Assembly: GCA_937876985.1 (NCBI GenBank)
Contig: CALEFT010000034.1
Location: 1 to 64,000 of the forward strand
From: an uncultured Clostridia bacterium
Lineage (GTDB): Bacteria; Bacillota; Clostridia; Saccharofermentanales; Saccharofermentanaceae
Length of the DNA stretch: 64,000 nucleotides
Reading direction: 5' to 3'
This document shows positions 45,861-54,575 of this stretch, in pieces. The notes under the pieces were generated by a model, which saw nothing but the letters and a program-made list of their open reading frames with translations, had not been told where the DNA came from and ran no database searches. Positions within the stretch are counted from its first letter, which is position 1. Each line of letters begins with the position of its first letter. Position numbers and translations under genes: made by a program.

Positions 45861-45867
45861 CAAAACG

Positions 45868-46131
45868 ATGGGAGCAATTAATAAGGCTGAGATCATCAAG
45901 GAGTACGCACTTAAGGAAGGTGACACAGGTTCACCAGAGGTTCAGATTGCTATTCTTACAGCAAGAATCAACCACCTCACAGAGCACCTTAAGACACATA
46001 AGGGTGATCACCACTCTAGACGTGGCTTGCTCATGATGGTTGGTAAGAGACGTGGTCTTCTCGATTATCTTGCTAGCATTGATATTGAGAGATACAGATC
46101 TATCATCGCAAGACTTGGTATCAGAAAGTAA
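45868..46131 (+). CDS. rpsO: 30S ribosomal protein S15
   Basis: An 87-residue primary binder of 16S rRNA helices near the central domain. Seen are EGDTGSPEVQIAILTARINHLTEHLK, HHSRRGLLMMVGKRRGLLDYL and the C-terminal RYRSIIARLGIRK, all typical. ATG 45868 is 8 bases after GGAGG; a longer in-frame reading from 45790 lacks a ribosome site. It is a single gene with its own promoter, leader and terminator. Confidence 0.98.
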   Translation: MGAINKAEIIKEYALKEGDTGSPEVQIAILTARINHLTEHLKTHKGDHHSRRGLLMMVGKRRGLLDYLASIDIERYRSIIARLGIRK

Positions 46132-46153
46132 TTTTTTGATTAGAGTAAATTCG

Positions 46154-46184
46154 AAGCACCTTGCAAACACAAGGTGCTTTTATT
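46154..46184 (+). terminator. Rho-independent terminator after rpsO
   Basis: AAGCACCTTG (46154-46163) pairs with CAAGGTGCTT (46170-46179) around a 6-base loop, followed by TTTATT. Confidence 0.9.
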
Positions 46185-46216
46185 ATGAAAGTAATATCTA
46201 GAAAGTGAGATATAGC

Positions 46217-47140
46217 ATGGAGAATAAGTCTTCGCTTAAGGTTTTGAAGGGAACATTGATTCTTGTTTTGGCAGCTCTTCTTTGGGGCTTAGCTTTTGTT
46301 GCACAAACGAAAGCTGCTGATGTAATTCTACCTTTTACATTCAATGCATCTCGATCCTTCTTAGGTGCACTTACTCTCATTACTTATATAAAGATTAGAG
46401 ATAAAGTATCCGAGCAGAAGTCAAGTGACAAGTCAAGTGATAAGTCAAGCAAACAAAGACTACTTCGCTCTGGAATTATTTGTGGAGTTTTGTTATTCAT
46501 TGCTATTAATTTCCAGCAGTTTGGAATAGCATTATATCCAGATGGTGTTCCTGCGTCTGGACGAGCAGGCTTTATTACTGCAATGTATATTGTGTTTGTA
46601 GCGTTATATACTATTATTAAGAGTAGGAAATTCAGCATAATTGTAATCGGTTCTACAATTTTGTCGATGGTGGGGTTATATTTCCTTTGTTTTACTAATG
46701 GGTTATCTGGATTCTATCTAGGTGATGCATTAGGTTTATTATGTGCCATCACATTTACATTTCACATTCTTGTTATCGACAAATATAATGATGTTGATTC
46801 AGCAAAATTATCCTTCATGCAATTTGCTGTTTGTGGTGTGCTGTCTTTGCTTTTCGCGATAGTATTCGAGAATAATACCTGGAGAGATTTGTTAGCAGCT
46901 ATAATTCCAATTCTTTACGCAGGGATTTTGTCGAGTGGAATTGGATATACGCTTCAGATTGCTGGACAAAAACTAGCCCCACCTAATATCGCAGCAATCG
47001 CAATGAGCCTAGAGAGTGTGTTCTCCGTAGTCTTTGGAGTGCTAATATTAGGCGAGGCTTTTACTAGTCGCGAAATAATAGGTTGTGTGCTAATGTTTAG
47101 CGCAGTAATTATTGCCCAGCTTAAGCAGGATAAGAATTAA
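46217..47140 (+). CDS. DMT-superfamily (EamA) transporter
   Basis: A 307-residue transporter with about ten membrane helices in two EamA repeats: the first starts LVLAALLWGLAFVAQ and the second LGDALGLLCAITFTFHILV. A charged Lys/Ser-rich loop near residues 65-82 separates helices 2 and 3. The closing helix pair includes ESVFSVVFGVLILGEAFTSREIIG, typical of the family. The likely role is metabolite export; the substrate is unknown. ATG 46217 is preceded by AAAGTGAG. Its stop overlaps the stop of the convergent glutamine synthetase gene. Confidence 0.88.
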   Translation: MENKSSLKVLKGTLILVLAALLWGLAFVAQTKAADVILPFTFNASRSFLGALTLITYIKIRDKVSEQKSSDKSSDKSSKQRLLRSGIICGVLLFIAINFQQFGIALYPDGVPASGRAGFITAMYIVFVALYTIIKSRKFSIIVIGSTILSMVGLYFLCFTNGLSGFYLGDALGLLCAITFTFHILVIDKYNDVDSAKLSFMQFAVCGVLSLLFAIVFENNTWRDLLAAIIPILYAGILSSGIGYTLQIAGQKLAPPNIAAIAMSLESVFSVVFGVLILGEAFTSREIIGCVLMFSAVIIAQLKQDKN

Positions 47141-49047
47141 ACCTGATTATCACAGTATTCCTTGTATAGCTTCTTTAAGTCAGACATCTGCTGATTCATC
47201 TTGATTTGTAGCTTAGAAAGCTCGCTTAGGTTCTTATTCTCGATAGCTAGCTTAATTGCTCCAAAAGTAGAGAATCTTTCATCGGAGTTCTTCGCAAGCT
47301 GATACTTCATATTTAAGATGTCCTGCCACATATCATTGTCGTAAGTATTGTTGTCAACATGCTTCTTGGTAATAGAGCGAAGCTCGGCAATGTTAGAAGG
47401 AATAACTCTGTCTAGAAGCTCCATCTGCCACATATCAAGCATTGCACGAGAATAAGAAGCAAGAATCTTGTCATTGAATACTTCTCCAGCGCAAAGAATG
47501 TCTACAACAGAATCGTCAGATAGGAAGTCCTTCAAAGAATCGTATACAGTAGCTGGTGGCGTACCAAATAGGTGATTACGCTCCTCGTCTGTCATACTCT
47601 CAAAAATATCTTCTTCACAACGATAAAGCCTATTAGTCTCTAGGTAGTTAGAAGGAGCACCATAAGGCTTGATAAATTCGTCTTCTAATTCTTTTGTTGT
47701 CTTTCCAGAATTAATAGCATATCTGATTCCATCTAACATACATTGATAAATAGCAGATAGACAAAGATATGTATTAGTGTGTGGGTTAGGGGAACGAAGT
47801 TCAAATCTAGTGGCGTGCTTATTGTTCTCCGAGCGAACTACTCCAAGAAGTACAGAACGGTTACGAGAAGGTGTAAGCACATTCTTACCAATAGATACTA
47901 CTGGGTGCGTAGGTGCCTCGAATCCAGGCTGCAATCTAGCAAAAGCATCAGTTGTAGCAGACACAAAAGGATTGATTAGGCAGTAATTCTTCATGATACC
48001 AAATAGTGAACCCCAACCAATTACACTCAAGTAATCTGCCTTAATGTCGCTTGGTGCGAAGAGGTTTATCTTCTTGCCATCCTTAAGATAAGCAACTACG
48101 TTTACATGTGTGTGCTCACCGGAACCTGCAACACCAGGAAGTGGCTTAGCATTAAAGCTAACCTCGAGTCCGTGCATTCTGAAGATTTCCTTAATAAGAA
48201 TTCTAGCTGTGAGCTCATAGTCGGCACCCTGCAAAGCATCAGAATAGTGCCAATCTACTTCGAGCTGCTCCATAATTCCATGGAAGTCACCACTAGAAGA
48301 AATAGAAGCCTTAACTCCACCAACTTCTTTGTGACCCATCTCTGGCTTGAAGCCATATAGGTCAAGAATCTCTATAGTCTGCTCTAACGCAGTTCTAACA
48401 GAGCCCTTTGTTCTCTTCCAGTATGATTCTTTAAGGCCCTGAGAAATAGTAAGCTTTCTAGAAGAAACATATTCGTCAGGTGAATTAACCCAGAACTCAA
48501 GTTCCGTAGCTACGATGATGTTGATTTCCTTAAGATCTTCGCGCTTGAAGCCATGAGCTTCACAAAGGCTCTCGTCCTTCTCGAAAAGCTCGAACAATCT
48601 CTCTTCGAAATAGTTAGCACTCTTCTTAAGTGTAGATCTTGAGCAAACGTATTCTCCATTATGTGTGATGAAGGATGGAATTCTAAGAGTTCCAACTGGT
48701 AGACCAGTCTTCATATCAATGTGTTCATAATTGTAGTCAACAAACCATACAACCTCTGGGTCTGGCACAAGGTCAACCTTACCATCGTTAAGAGTAGCGA
48801 TTCCTGGGAGACAAACCGAAGAACCATCTGTTTGTACAGCGTGTCCATCCAAGTAGTTATGAATATTATCGAGGAAGTCAACGATAGGAATCTTCTCGTC
48901 TGTGTCGTTTCCTGCTAAGTCAATTGCAACAAAGGAAACGAATTTAATCTCGCTGTGAGAAAGTAGAATATTCTTAATGTCATCAGCACTGTGATTCATT
49001 GAAGGAATAATAAAAAGTAAATCTGGATTAACCTTGAATTCAATCAT
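47137..49047 (-). CDS. Glutamine synthetase family protein, long divergent form
   Basis: A 636-residue member of the glutamine synthetase fold, longer than the GSI type (about 450) and shorter than GSIII (about 700). The metal and substrate motifs are identifiable: ELEFW, KEVGG, QLEVDWHYSDAL, the GSGEHTH histidine loop, NPFVSATTDAFARLQPG and FELRSPNP. An insertion of about 16 residues lies between KEVGG and QLEVDW. About 150 extra C-terminal residues are helical. It probably ligates ammonia to glutamate, but a gamma-glutamyl ligase on another amine is possible. It is a single gene with AAGGATGG before the ATG. Confidence 0.8.
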   Translation of the reverse strand: MIEFKVNPDLLFIIPSMNHSADDIKNILLSHSEIKFVSFVAIDLAGNDTDEKIPIVDFLDNIHNYLDGHAVQTDGSSVCLPGIATLNDGKVDLVPDPEVVWFVDYNYEHIDMKTGLPVGTLRIPSFITHNGEYVCSRSTLKKSANYFEERLFELFEKDESLCEAHGFKREDLKEINIIVATELEFWVNSPDEYVSSRKLTISQGLKESYWKRTKGSVRTALEQTIEILDLYGFKPEMGHKEVGGVKASISSSGDFHGIMEQLEVDWHYSDALQGADYELTARILIKEIFRMHGLEVSFNAKPLPGVAGSGEHTHVNVVAYLKDGKKINLFAPSDIKADYLSVIGWGSLFGIMKNYCLINPFVSATTDAFARLQPGFEAPTHPVVSIGKNVLTPSRNRSVLLGVVRSENNKHATRFELRSPNPHTNTYLCLSAIYQCMLDGIRYAINSGKTTKELEDEFIKPYGAPSNYLETNRLYRCEEDIFESMTDEERNHLFGTPPATVYDSLKDFLSDDSVVDILCAGEVFNDKILASYSRAMLDMWQMELLDRVIPSNIAELRSITKKHVDNNTYDNDMWQDILNMKYQLAKNSDERFSTFGAIKLAIENKNLSELSKLQIKMNQQMSDLKKLYKEYCDNQV

Positions 49048-49209
49048 TTGAAGCCCATCCTTATAAGTTATTATTTATATAATACAAGTAAATACATATT
49101 TAGCAAGTTCACATATTGTAACACATTTTGTTATTACGGTTGAAGTTTTAATGCAATTTGATATAGAATAGGCGTATCTTTTGATTTGAGAGTGAGAAAT
49201 AATAGGTCT

Positions 49210-50172
49210 ATGACAGTAAAGCGCACTTATATATTCACTAATGCATTTAAGCTAGACAAGGTAGGTAATGGATGGTTTGCCAGAATTACATTTCTAATTC
49301 TAGTTCTTTTGCAGTTTTTCTTTAATATTTATACTCCTGGTGATTCGGATTTTGCTCCACTTATGACTTTTGTAAATGACATGATGGAAGATCCACAAGC
49401 ATTTCTTCTAGCAAATCCAACACCAGAGCTTCCTATTTCTGAAGGCAATATTGTTTTCCTTGTATCTGGACTTTTGTTGTCTTGCTTTGTGATTTTTTGT
49501 GTTTTCTTATTCTGTGGAATGAATCTAAGAATTGGTCGTAAGCTTCTTAATGAGAAGGTTGCATCAATTCCGTTAATTATTTTTAGATCTATTGTGCTAA
49601 CCATAATTTCAAGTTTTCTTCTTGGCTTAGTACTATCCTTGTCATATTTCTTGATGATTATTGCTGTGTTTGTTCTACCAGTTTTAATGGTGATTCCAGG
49701 TCATTATTTATCTGGTGAGGCCGGATTATTTGCATCTATTAAAAACGGCATTAATAACTCTAAGGGCTCATATTTCACTTTATCAACGAATTTGTTATTA
49801 ATTCTTCTTACAGATATGGGCTTAGAAATAGTTTATTATCTTGCTAGCATATTAGGGCTTGATACTGCTGCTTTGATTTTCATTTCTGCGATTTGTAATA
49901 CTTACTTCTATTTACTTATTGGTATGATGATGATGTATTTGTATCTTCATGTATCGTCTCCTAAGATTCAAGCAGAGATCAAAAGACAAAGGCAAATAGA
50001 AGATATGTTGGTTAAGATGGAAATGGATCGCTACTATAAATCTCTTCAAAACACTACAAAACAAGGCTCTTTTAATAAAGTCGAAGAAGAAAAGCCTAGA
50101 GAAGAAGACAAATCTAATGAGAAACATGATGATAGTGATGATGGTGAATCTACTATGGATGATGAGGAATGA
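49210..50172 (+). CDS. Multi-pass membrane protein of unknown function
   Basis: I recognise no family with confidence; the layout recalls DUF975-like proteins. About 320 residues carry roughly six hydrophobic segments (about 25-45, 82-105, 125-150, 155-175, 210-230 and 235-258). A long charged cytoplasmic tail follows: Lys/Glu-rich, then acidic Asp/Ser-rich. TATAGAAT at 49162-49169 looks like the -10 region. The start is uncertain: ATG 49210 has only a weak AGG upstream, and GTG 49192 or TTG 49186 are in frame. It is a single gene. Confidence 0.6.
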   Translation: MTVKRTYIFTNAFKLDKVGNGWFARITFLILVLLQFFFNIYTPGDSDFAPLMTFVNDMMEDPQAFLLANPTPELPISEGNIVFLVSGLLLSCFVIFCVFLFCGMNLRIGRKLLNEKVASIPLIIFRSIVLTIISSFLLGLVLSLSYFLMIIAVFVLPVLMVIPGHYLSGEAGLFASIKNGINNSKGSYFTLSTNLLLILLTDMGLEIVYYLASILGLDTAALIFISAICNTYFYLLIGMMMMYLYLHVSSPKIQAEIKRQRQIEDMLVKMEMDRYYKSLQNTTKQGSFNKVEEEKPREEDKSNEKHDDSDDGESTMDDEE

Positions 50173-50277
50173 CGCTTTGCCATTTTGTCAGTTATTTTTG
50201 TGTTGTCTTTTTATATTAAAAAGGATATTATAGTTGAGGCCGAATAGGTATTTTTATAGCAAATTTTGGAGGTTAAC

Positions 50278-51450
50278 ATGGACGTTAAACAAGAAGCCAT
50301 TAAGAAGCATACAGAATGGGCCGGCAAAATTGAAGTTATTGCTAAGGCTCCAGTAAGTACTAAGGAAGAACTTTCTATTGCATATACACCTGGTGTTGCA
50401 GAGCCTTGTCTCGAGATTTCCAAGGATGTTGATTTGTCATACAAGTATACAAGAAGACATAATCTTGTTGCTGTTGTTACTGATGGTACAGCAGTTTTAG
50501 GTCTTGGTGATATCGGACCAGAAGCTGGTATGCCAGTAATGGAAGGTAAGTGTGCACTATTTAAGGCTTTCGGTGATGTAGATGCATTCCCACTTTGTAT
50601 TCGTTCCAAGGAAGTTGACGATATTGTAAATACAGTTGCACTTCTAGCAGGTTCTTTCGGTGGTGTAAACCTCGAGGATATTTCTGCTCCAAGATGCTTT
50701 GAGATTGAGAAGAAGCTTAAGGAAAGATGTGATATTCCAATCTTCCACGATGATCAGCACGGTACTGCTGTTATCACTCTTGCTGGTCTTCTTAACGCTC
50801 TTAAGATTGTAAACAAGAAGATTGATGAGATTTCTGTTGTAGTTAATGGTGCTGGTGCTGCTGCTACTGCTATTACTAAGCTCCTCATTTCTTGCGGACT
50901 TAATGATGTTGTTCTCTGTGACAGAACTGGTGCAATTTACCAGGGAAGAGAGAAGCTCAATGCTGCTAAGGAAGAGATTGCTGCAATTACTAACCAGAAG
51001 ATGAAGAAGGGTTCTCTTAAGGATGTAATCGTTGGTGCAGACGTATTCATCGGTGTTTCTGCTCCAGGCGTTCTTACAGCTGATATGGTAGCTACAATGG
51101 CTAAGGATCCAATCGTATTTGCTTGTGCTAACCCAGTACCAGAGATTCTCCCAGATGAGGCTAAGAAGGCTGGTGTTGCTGTTATGGCTACTGGTCGTTC
51201 TGATTTCCCTAACCAGATCAACAATGTACTTGCATTCCCAGGTATCTTCCGTGGTGCTCTTGATGTTAGAGCATCTGATATCAATGACGAGATGAAGCTT
51301 GCTGCTTCTTATGCAATTGCTGGCATCGTTTCTGATGATGAGCTCAATCCAGAGTACATCATTCCAGATGCTTTCGACCCACGTGTTGGTAAGGCAGTTG
51401 CTGCTGCAGTAGCTGAGGCTGCTCGTAAGAGCGGTGTTGCTCGTATCTGA
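50278..51450 (+). CDS. NAD(P)-dependent malic enzyme
   Basis: Decarboxylates malate to pyruvate. The 390-residue protein is the short bacterial type without the phosphotransacetylase domain. Seen are IAYTPGVAEPCLEI, the Tyr-containing YTRRHNLVAVVTDGTAVLGLGDIGP, the metal-site EDISAPRCFEIE and FHDDQHGTA, and the NAD(P) fold VVNGAGAAATAI. ATG 50278 is 6 bases after GGAGG; a TTG at 50266 precedes that site. It is a single gene ending at a terminator. Cofactor preference cannot be read with certainty. Confidence 0.94.
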   Translation: MDVKQEAIKKHTEWAGKIEVIAKAPVSTKEELSIAYTPGVAEPCLEISKDVDLSYKYTRRHNLVAVVTDGTAVLGLGDIGPEAGMPVMEGKCALFKAFGDVDAFPLCIRSKEVDDIVNTVALLAGSFGGVNLEDISAPRCFEIEKKLKERCDIPIFHDDQHGTAVITLAGLLNALKIVNKKIDEISVVVNGAGAAATAITKLLISCGLNDVVLCDRTGAIYQGREKLNAAKEEIAAITNQKMKKGSLKDVIVGADVFIGVSAPGVLTADMVATMAKDPIVFACANPVPEILPDEAKKAGVAVMATGRSDFPNQINNVLAFPGIFRGALDVRASDINDEMKLAASYAIAGIVSDDELNPEYIIPDAFDPRVGKAVAAAVAEAARKSGVARI

Positions 51451-51464
51451 ATTAGTTAAAATTA

Positions 51465-51519
51465 CCCCTCTTGGAATTCGCTTTTTATGAGTTTGTGCGT
51501 TTTTCGAGAGGGGATTTTT
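51465..51519 (+). terminator. Terminator after the malic enzyme gene
   Basis: CCCCTCT (51465-51471) pairs with AGAGGGG (51507-51513) across a loop of about 35 bases, followed by ATTTTT. The long loop lowers certainty. Confidence 0.65.
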
Positions 51520-51605
51520 ATAATTATTGCTTTCTTTTTTCTTTCTTCGAAAATATAATCTAAAACAAAACAAACCAAACCAAACTATTTATAGGAGGAT
51601 TCTAT

Positions 51606-52094
51606 ATGATAAATCGAATGGAGCTTTTACGACTAATTGAGAACAATGCCAAGATGACAATTGACGAGATGGCAATTATGCTTGGTGTCGAAGCCTGTGA
51701 AGTAGAATCCGAGCTTAAGCTTTTGGAGGATGAAAAAATCATTCTTGGTACTACTACTCAGATTAACTGGGAAAAGACAGATAGAGAAACCTGCCTTGCA
51801 ATGATTGAAGTAAGAATTACTCCTATGCGTAATAAGGGATATGATCATATCGCGAATCTTCTTTGTAAATACGAGAAGGTGTCTGCGTGCTATTTGATGT
51901 CTGGTGGTTCTGACTTAATGCTGATTTATGACGGCAAGACACTTCGTGAGGTTGCCGAGTTTGTATCTGATAAGATTGCTCCGCTTGAGGGTGTTCTTTC
52001 TACTACAACTCACTTTATTCTCAAGAAATATAAGACGAACGGAATAATGTATGATGAAGAAGACGAGGATAATCGTCAGTTCATTATTCTCTAA
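51606..52094 (+). CDS. Lrp/AsnC family regulator
   Basis: A 162-residue transcription regulator. The N-terminal winged helix is LLRLIENNAKMTIDEMAIMLGV onward, then a RAM ligand-binding domain (VRITPMRNKGYDHIANLL, SACYLMSGGSDLMLI). The tail is acidic. The gene is 17 bases before an aminotransferase gene; this pairing is common in Firmicutes and suggests the regulator senses an amino acid handled by that enzyme. TATAAT at about 51553 is a plausible -10. Confidence 0.9.
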   Translation: MINRMELLRLIENNAKMTIDEMAIMLGVEACEVESELKLLEDEKIILGTTTQINWEKTDRETCLAMIEVRITPMRNKGYDHIANLLCKYEKVSACYLMSGGSDLMLIYDGKTLREVAEFVSDKIAPLEGVLSTTTHFILKKYKTNGIMYDEEDEDNRQFIIL

Positions 52095-52111
52095 TACTGG
52101 AGGAACATCAG

Positions 52112-53302
52112 ATGGTTGATGACAAGAAGAATATGATTTCAGATGTAGTAAATAGCGTACCGCCTTCTGCTATTCGTAGATTTTTCGATTTGGCAAATGA
52201 GATGAAGGGTGATGTAATTTCCTTGTCTATTGGTGAGCCTGACTTTGTTACTCCGTGGGAGATTCGTGAGGCAGGAATAAATTCACTGATTGATGGATAT
52301 ACACATTATTCTCCAAATGCTGGATATATTGAATCTCGTAAAGCAATTTGTTCTTACATTTCTAAGCGTTATGGTGTTAAGTATGATCCTAATGGAGAAG
52401 TATTAATCACCGTTGGCGGTAGTGAAGGACTTGATCTCGCTGCTCGTGCGCTTATTAATCCTGGTGATGAAGTAATTATTGTTGAGCCATGTTTTGTTGC
52501 ATATAAGGCTACAGTAATGTTTGCTCATGGTGTCCCAGTTGTTGTTGAGACTAAGCCTGAGAATGATTTCAAGCTTCAACCAGAGGAACTTGAGGCTGCG
52601 ATTACTGACAAGACAAAATACATCATTGTAGGATATCCATCGAATCCTACTGGCGCAGTGATGACAAAAGAAGATTGGGATAAAATTCATGATGTATTAG
52701 TAAAGTATCCTGATATAGTTGTTCTTTCCGATGAACTATATGCTGAGCTTAATTATGTGGAGAATAGTCCTAGCTCGCTTATCTGTTATGAAGACTTGCG
52801 TGATAGGGTAGTAATGATTAACGGCTTTTCGAAGTCGTATGCGATGACAGGATGGAGACTAGGATATGTTCTTGGTCCAAAGAACTTGGTTGCTGCTATG
52901 ACGAAGATCCATCAGTATTGTATAATGAGCTCTCCGACGACGGCTCAGTTTGCTTTGATTGAGGCAGCATATCGCGGCGAAGAACATTTGAACTCTATGA
53001 GAGAAGAATATAACCACAGAAGAAGAGTTATCATCAAGGGTCTTAAGGACGCAGGGCTTGACTGCTTCACTCCATCTGGAGCTTTCTATGCATTCCCTTG
53101 TATAAAGGGTCTTGGAATGACATCTGATGAATTTTGCGAAAAGTTCCTAATGAGCAAGAAGGTCGCTATTGTTCCTGGAAACGCTTTTGGTAAATGTGGT
53201 GAGGGCTATGTTAGAATTTCTTACGCTGCCTCTATGAAGGACATACTAGAGGCAATGAGGCGACTAGCTGAATTTGTAAATGAGATAAAGAATAATAACT
53301 AA
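52112..53302 (+). CDS. Class I/II pyridoxal-phosphate aminotransferase
   Basis: A 396-residue PLP aminotransferase, PatA/aromatic type. Seen are ISLSIGEPDFVTPWEIREA, the NPxNP-like YPSNPTGAV with the PLP-contacting Asn, LSDELYAELNY, and the Schiff-base lysine K241 in FSKSYAMTGWRLG, with RISYAAS near the end. The amino donor may be aromatic or branched. It is cotranscribed with the upstream Lrp-like regulator. Confidence 0.93.
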   Translation: MVDDKKNMISDVVNSVPPSAIRRFFDLANEMKGDVISLSIGEPDFVTPWEIREAGINSLIDGYTHYSPNAGYIESRKAICSYISKRYGVKYDPNGEVLITVGGSEGLDLAARALINPGDEVIIVEPCFVAYKATVMFAHGVPVVVETKPENDFKLQPEELEAAITDKTKYIIVGYPSNPTGAVMTKEDWDKIHDVLVKYPDIVVLSDELYAELNYVENSPSSLICYEDLRDRVVMINGFSKSYAMTGWRLGYVLGPKNLVAAMTKIHQYCIMSSPTTAQFALIEAAYRGEEHLNSMREEYNHRRRVIIKGLKDAGLDCFTPSGAFYAFPCIKGLGMTSDEFCEKFLMSKKVAIVPGNAFGKCGEGYVRISYAASMKDILEAMRRLAEFVNEIKNNN

Positions 53303-53327
53303 TTAATACTTTTAGAGAGGGAATAAT

Positions 53328-54437
53328 ATGCTAGAATTTGACAATTTAAGATTGGAACTAGAGGGCTACGAGGAGCCAGTTAAGACTCTTCGTGAATCGC
53401 TTCATATTGACCACATCCTTGTTGAGACAAGTGAGCTTGAGGCGAGAACTCAGGAGCCTGATTTCTGGAATGATGTAGATAAGGCGCAGCAGCTACAGAC
53501 GAAGCTTAAGAGACTTCAAAAGAAAGTGGATTCATTCAATGCACTAAGTTCTGATAGAGAAGATCTTCTTGCTCTTATTGAACTTGGTAACGAAGAAGAA
53601 GATTTGGATACTCTTGAAGAAGTTAAGTTGGGTGTAACAGGTTTCAAGGAAGCTTTTGAGAAGATGCGCCTAGAGACACTTCTAACTGGTGAGTACGATA
53701 GAAACAATGCTATTTTGACACTTCATGCAGGTGCTGGTGGAACAGAAGCTCAGGACTGGGCAAATATGCTTTATAGAATGTTTACTAGATGGGCAGAGAA
53801 GGCTGGCTTTGAAGTTAAGCTTCTTGATATGCTCGATGGTGACGAGGCAGGTATTAAGTCCGCATCAATTATGGTTATCGGTGAGAACGCATATGGTTTC
53901 TTACGTTCAGAGGTTGGTGTTCATAGACTCGTTCGTATTTCTCCATTTGATTCAAATGCAAGAAGACATACATCATTTGTATCTTGTGAAGTAATGCCAG
54001 AACTCGACGATACTATTGAAATTACTATTGATCCATCTGATCTTCGTGTGGATACATATAGAGCTACAGGTAAGGGTGGTCAGCACATTAATAAGACAGA
54101 CTCTGCTGTTAGACTTACACATATACCTACTGGAGTAGTTGTTGCTTGTCAGTCTGAGCGTTCCCAGATTCAGAACAGAGAAACAGCTATGAACATGCTT
54201 AAGGCAAAGCTTTTCGCAATTGCTCAGGCAGCACAGATGGAAAAGATTGAAGACCTTAAGGGTGTTCAGATGGATATTGCTTGGGGTAGCCAGATTAGAT
54301 CTTATGTATTCTGTCCATATACATCAGTTAAGGACCACAGAACTGGATATGAGACAAGTAATGTCGATGCGGTAATGGATGGTGATATCGATGGATTTAT
54401 TAATGCATTCTTATCTGGCATGAAGAACGAGAAGTAA
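53328..54437 (+). CDS. prfB: Peptide chain release factor 2
   Basis: Terminates translation at UGA and UAA. The 369-residue protein has the SPF stop-codon-recognition motif (205-207) and the peptidyl-hydrolysis GGQ motif (250-252). The reading frame is continuous from MLEFDNLRLELEGYEEP through LRESLHIDH. The CUU-UGA autoregulatory +1 frameshift found at about codon 25 in many bacteria is therefore absent. It lies 25 bases after the aminotransferase gene and ends at a strong terminator. Confidence 0.96.
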   Translation: MLEFDNLRLELEGYEEPVKTLRESLHIDHILVETSELEARTQEPDFWNDVDKAQQLQTKLKRLQKKVDSFNALSSDREDLLALIELGNEEEDLDTLEEVKLGVTGFKEAFEKMRLETLLTGEYDRNNAILTLHAGAGGTEAQDWANMLYRMFTRWAEKAGFEVKLLDMLDGDEAGIKSASIMVIGENAYGFLRSEVGVHRLVRISPFDSNARRHTSFVSCEVMPELDDTIEITIDPSDLRVDTYRATGKGGQHINKTDSAVRLTHIPTGVVVACQSERSQIQNRETAMNMLKAKLFAIAQAAQMEKIEDLKGVQMDIAWGSQIRSYVFCPYTSVKDHRTGYETSNVDAVMDGDIDGFINAFLSGMKNEK

Positions 54438-54467
54438 TTAATTTGATTCTTTAAAGTTTTGTTAAAT

Positions 54468-54508
54468 AGGTATCTCAATGGATTCTTTCTTTATGAGATA
54501 CCTTTTTT
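54468..54508 (+). terminator. Rho-independent terminator after prfB
   Basis: AGGTATCTCA (54468-54477) pairs with TGAGATACCT (54494-54503) and is followed by TTTTTT. Confidence 0.9.
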
Positions 54509-54513
54509 GTGCG

Positions 54514-54547
54514 AAAAAAACTGCCTCGAACAATAGTCCGAGACAGT
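54514..54547 (-). terminator. Terminator of the minus-strand Thr/Glu-repeat gene
   Basis: On the minus strand ACTGTCTCG pairs with CGAGGCAGT (one G-U pair) around a 10-base loop, followed by seven T residues. It lies back to back with the prfB terminator. Confidence 0.88.
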
Positions 54548-54575
54548 ATGAATAATTATTAATTACAATAGTTGA

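Noticed and set aside
47137..49047. Glutamine synthetase missing a metal-binding Glu
   Set aside because: An ungapped comparison seemed to lose it, but QLEVDWHYSDAL aligns with the standard QHEIDFRYADAL segment after a 16-residue insertion, so the residue is present.
50644..51573. A 309-codon reading frame opposite the malic enzyme gene
   Set aside because: Ser/Asn-rich translation typical of a shadow frame, lying across a conserved enzyme and its terminator.
53328..54437. Programmed frameshift in prfB
   Set aside because: The frame is open from a start with a normal RF2 N terminus, and no in-frame UGA or CUUUGA is present near codon 25.
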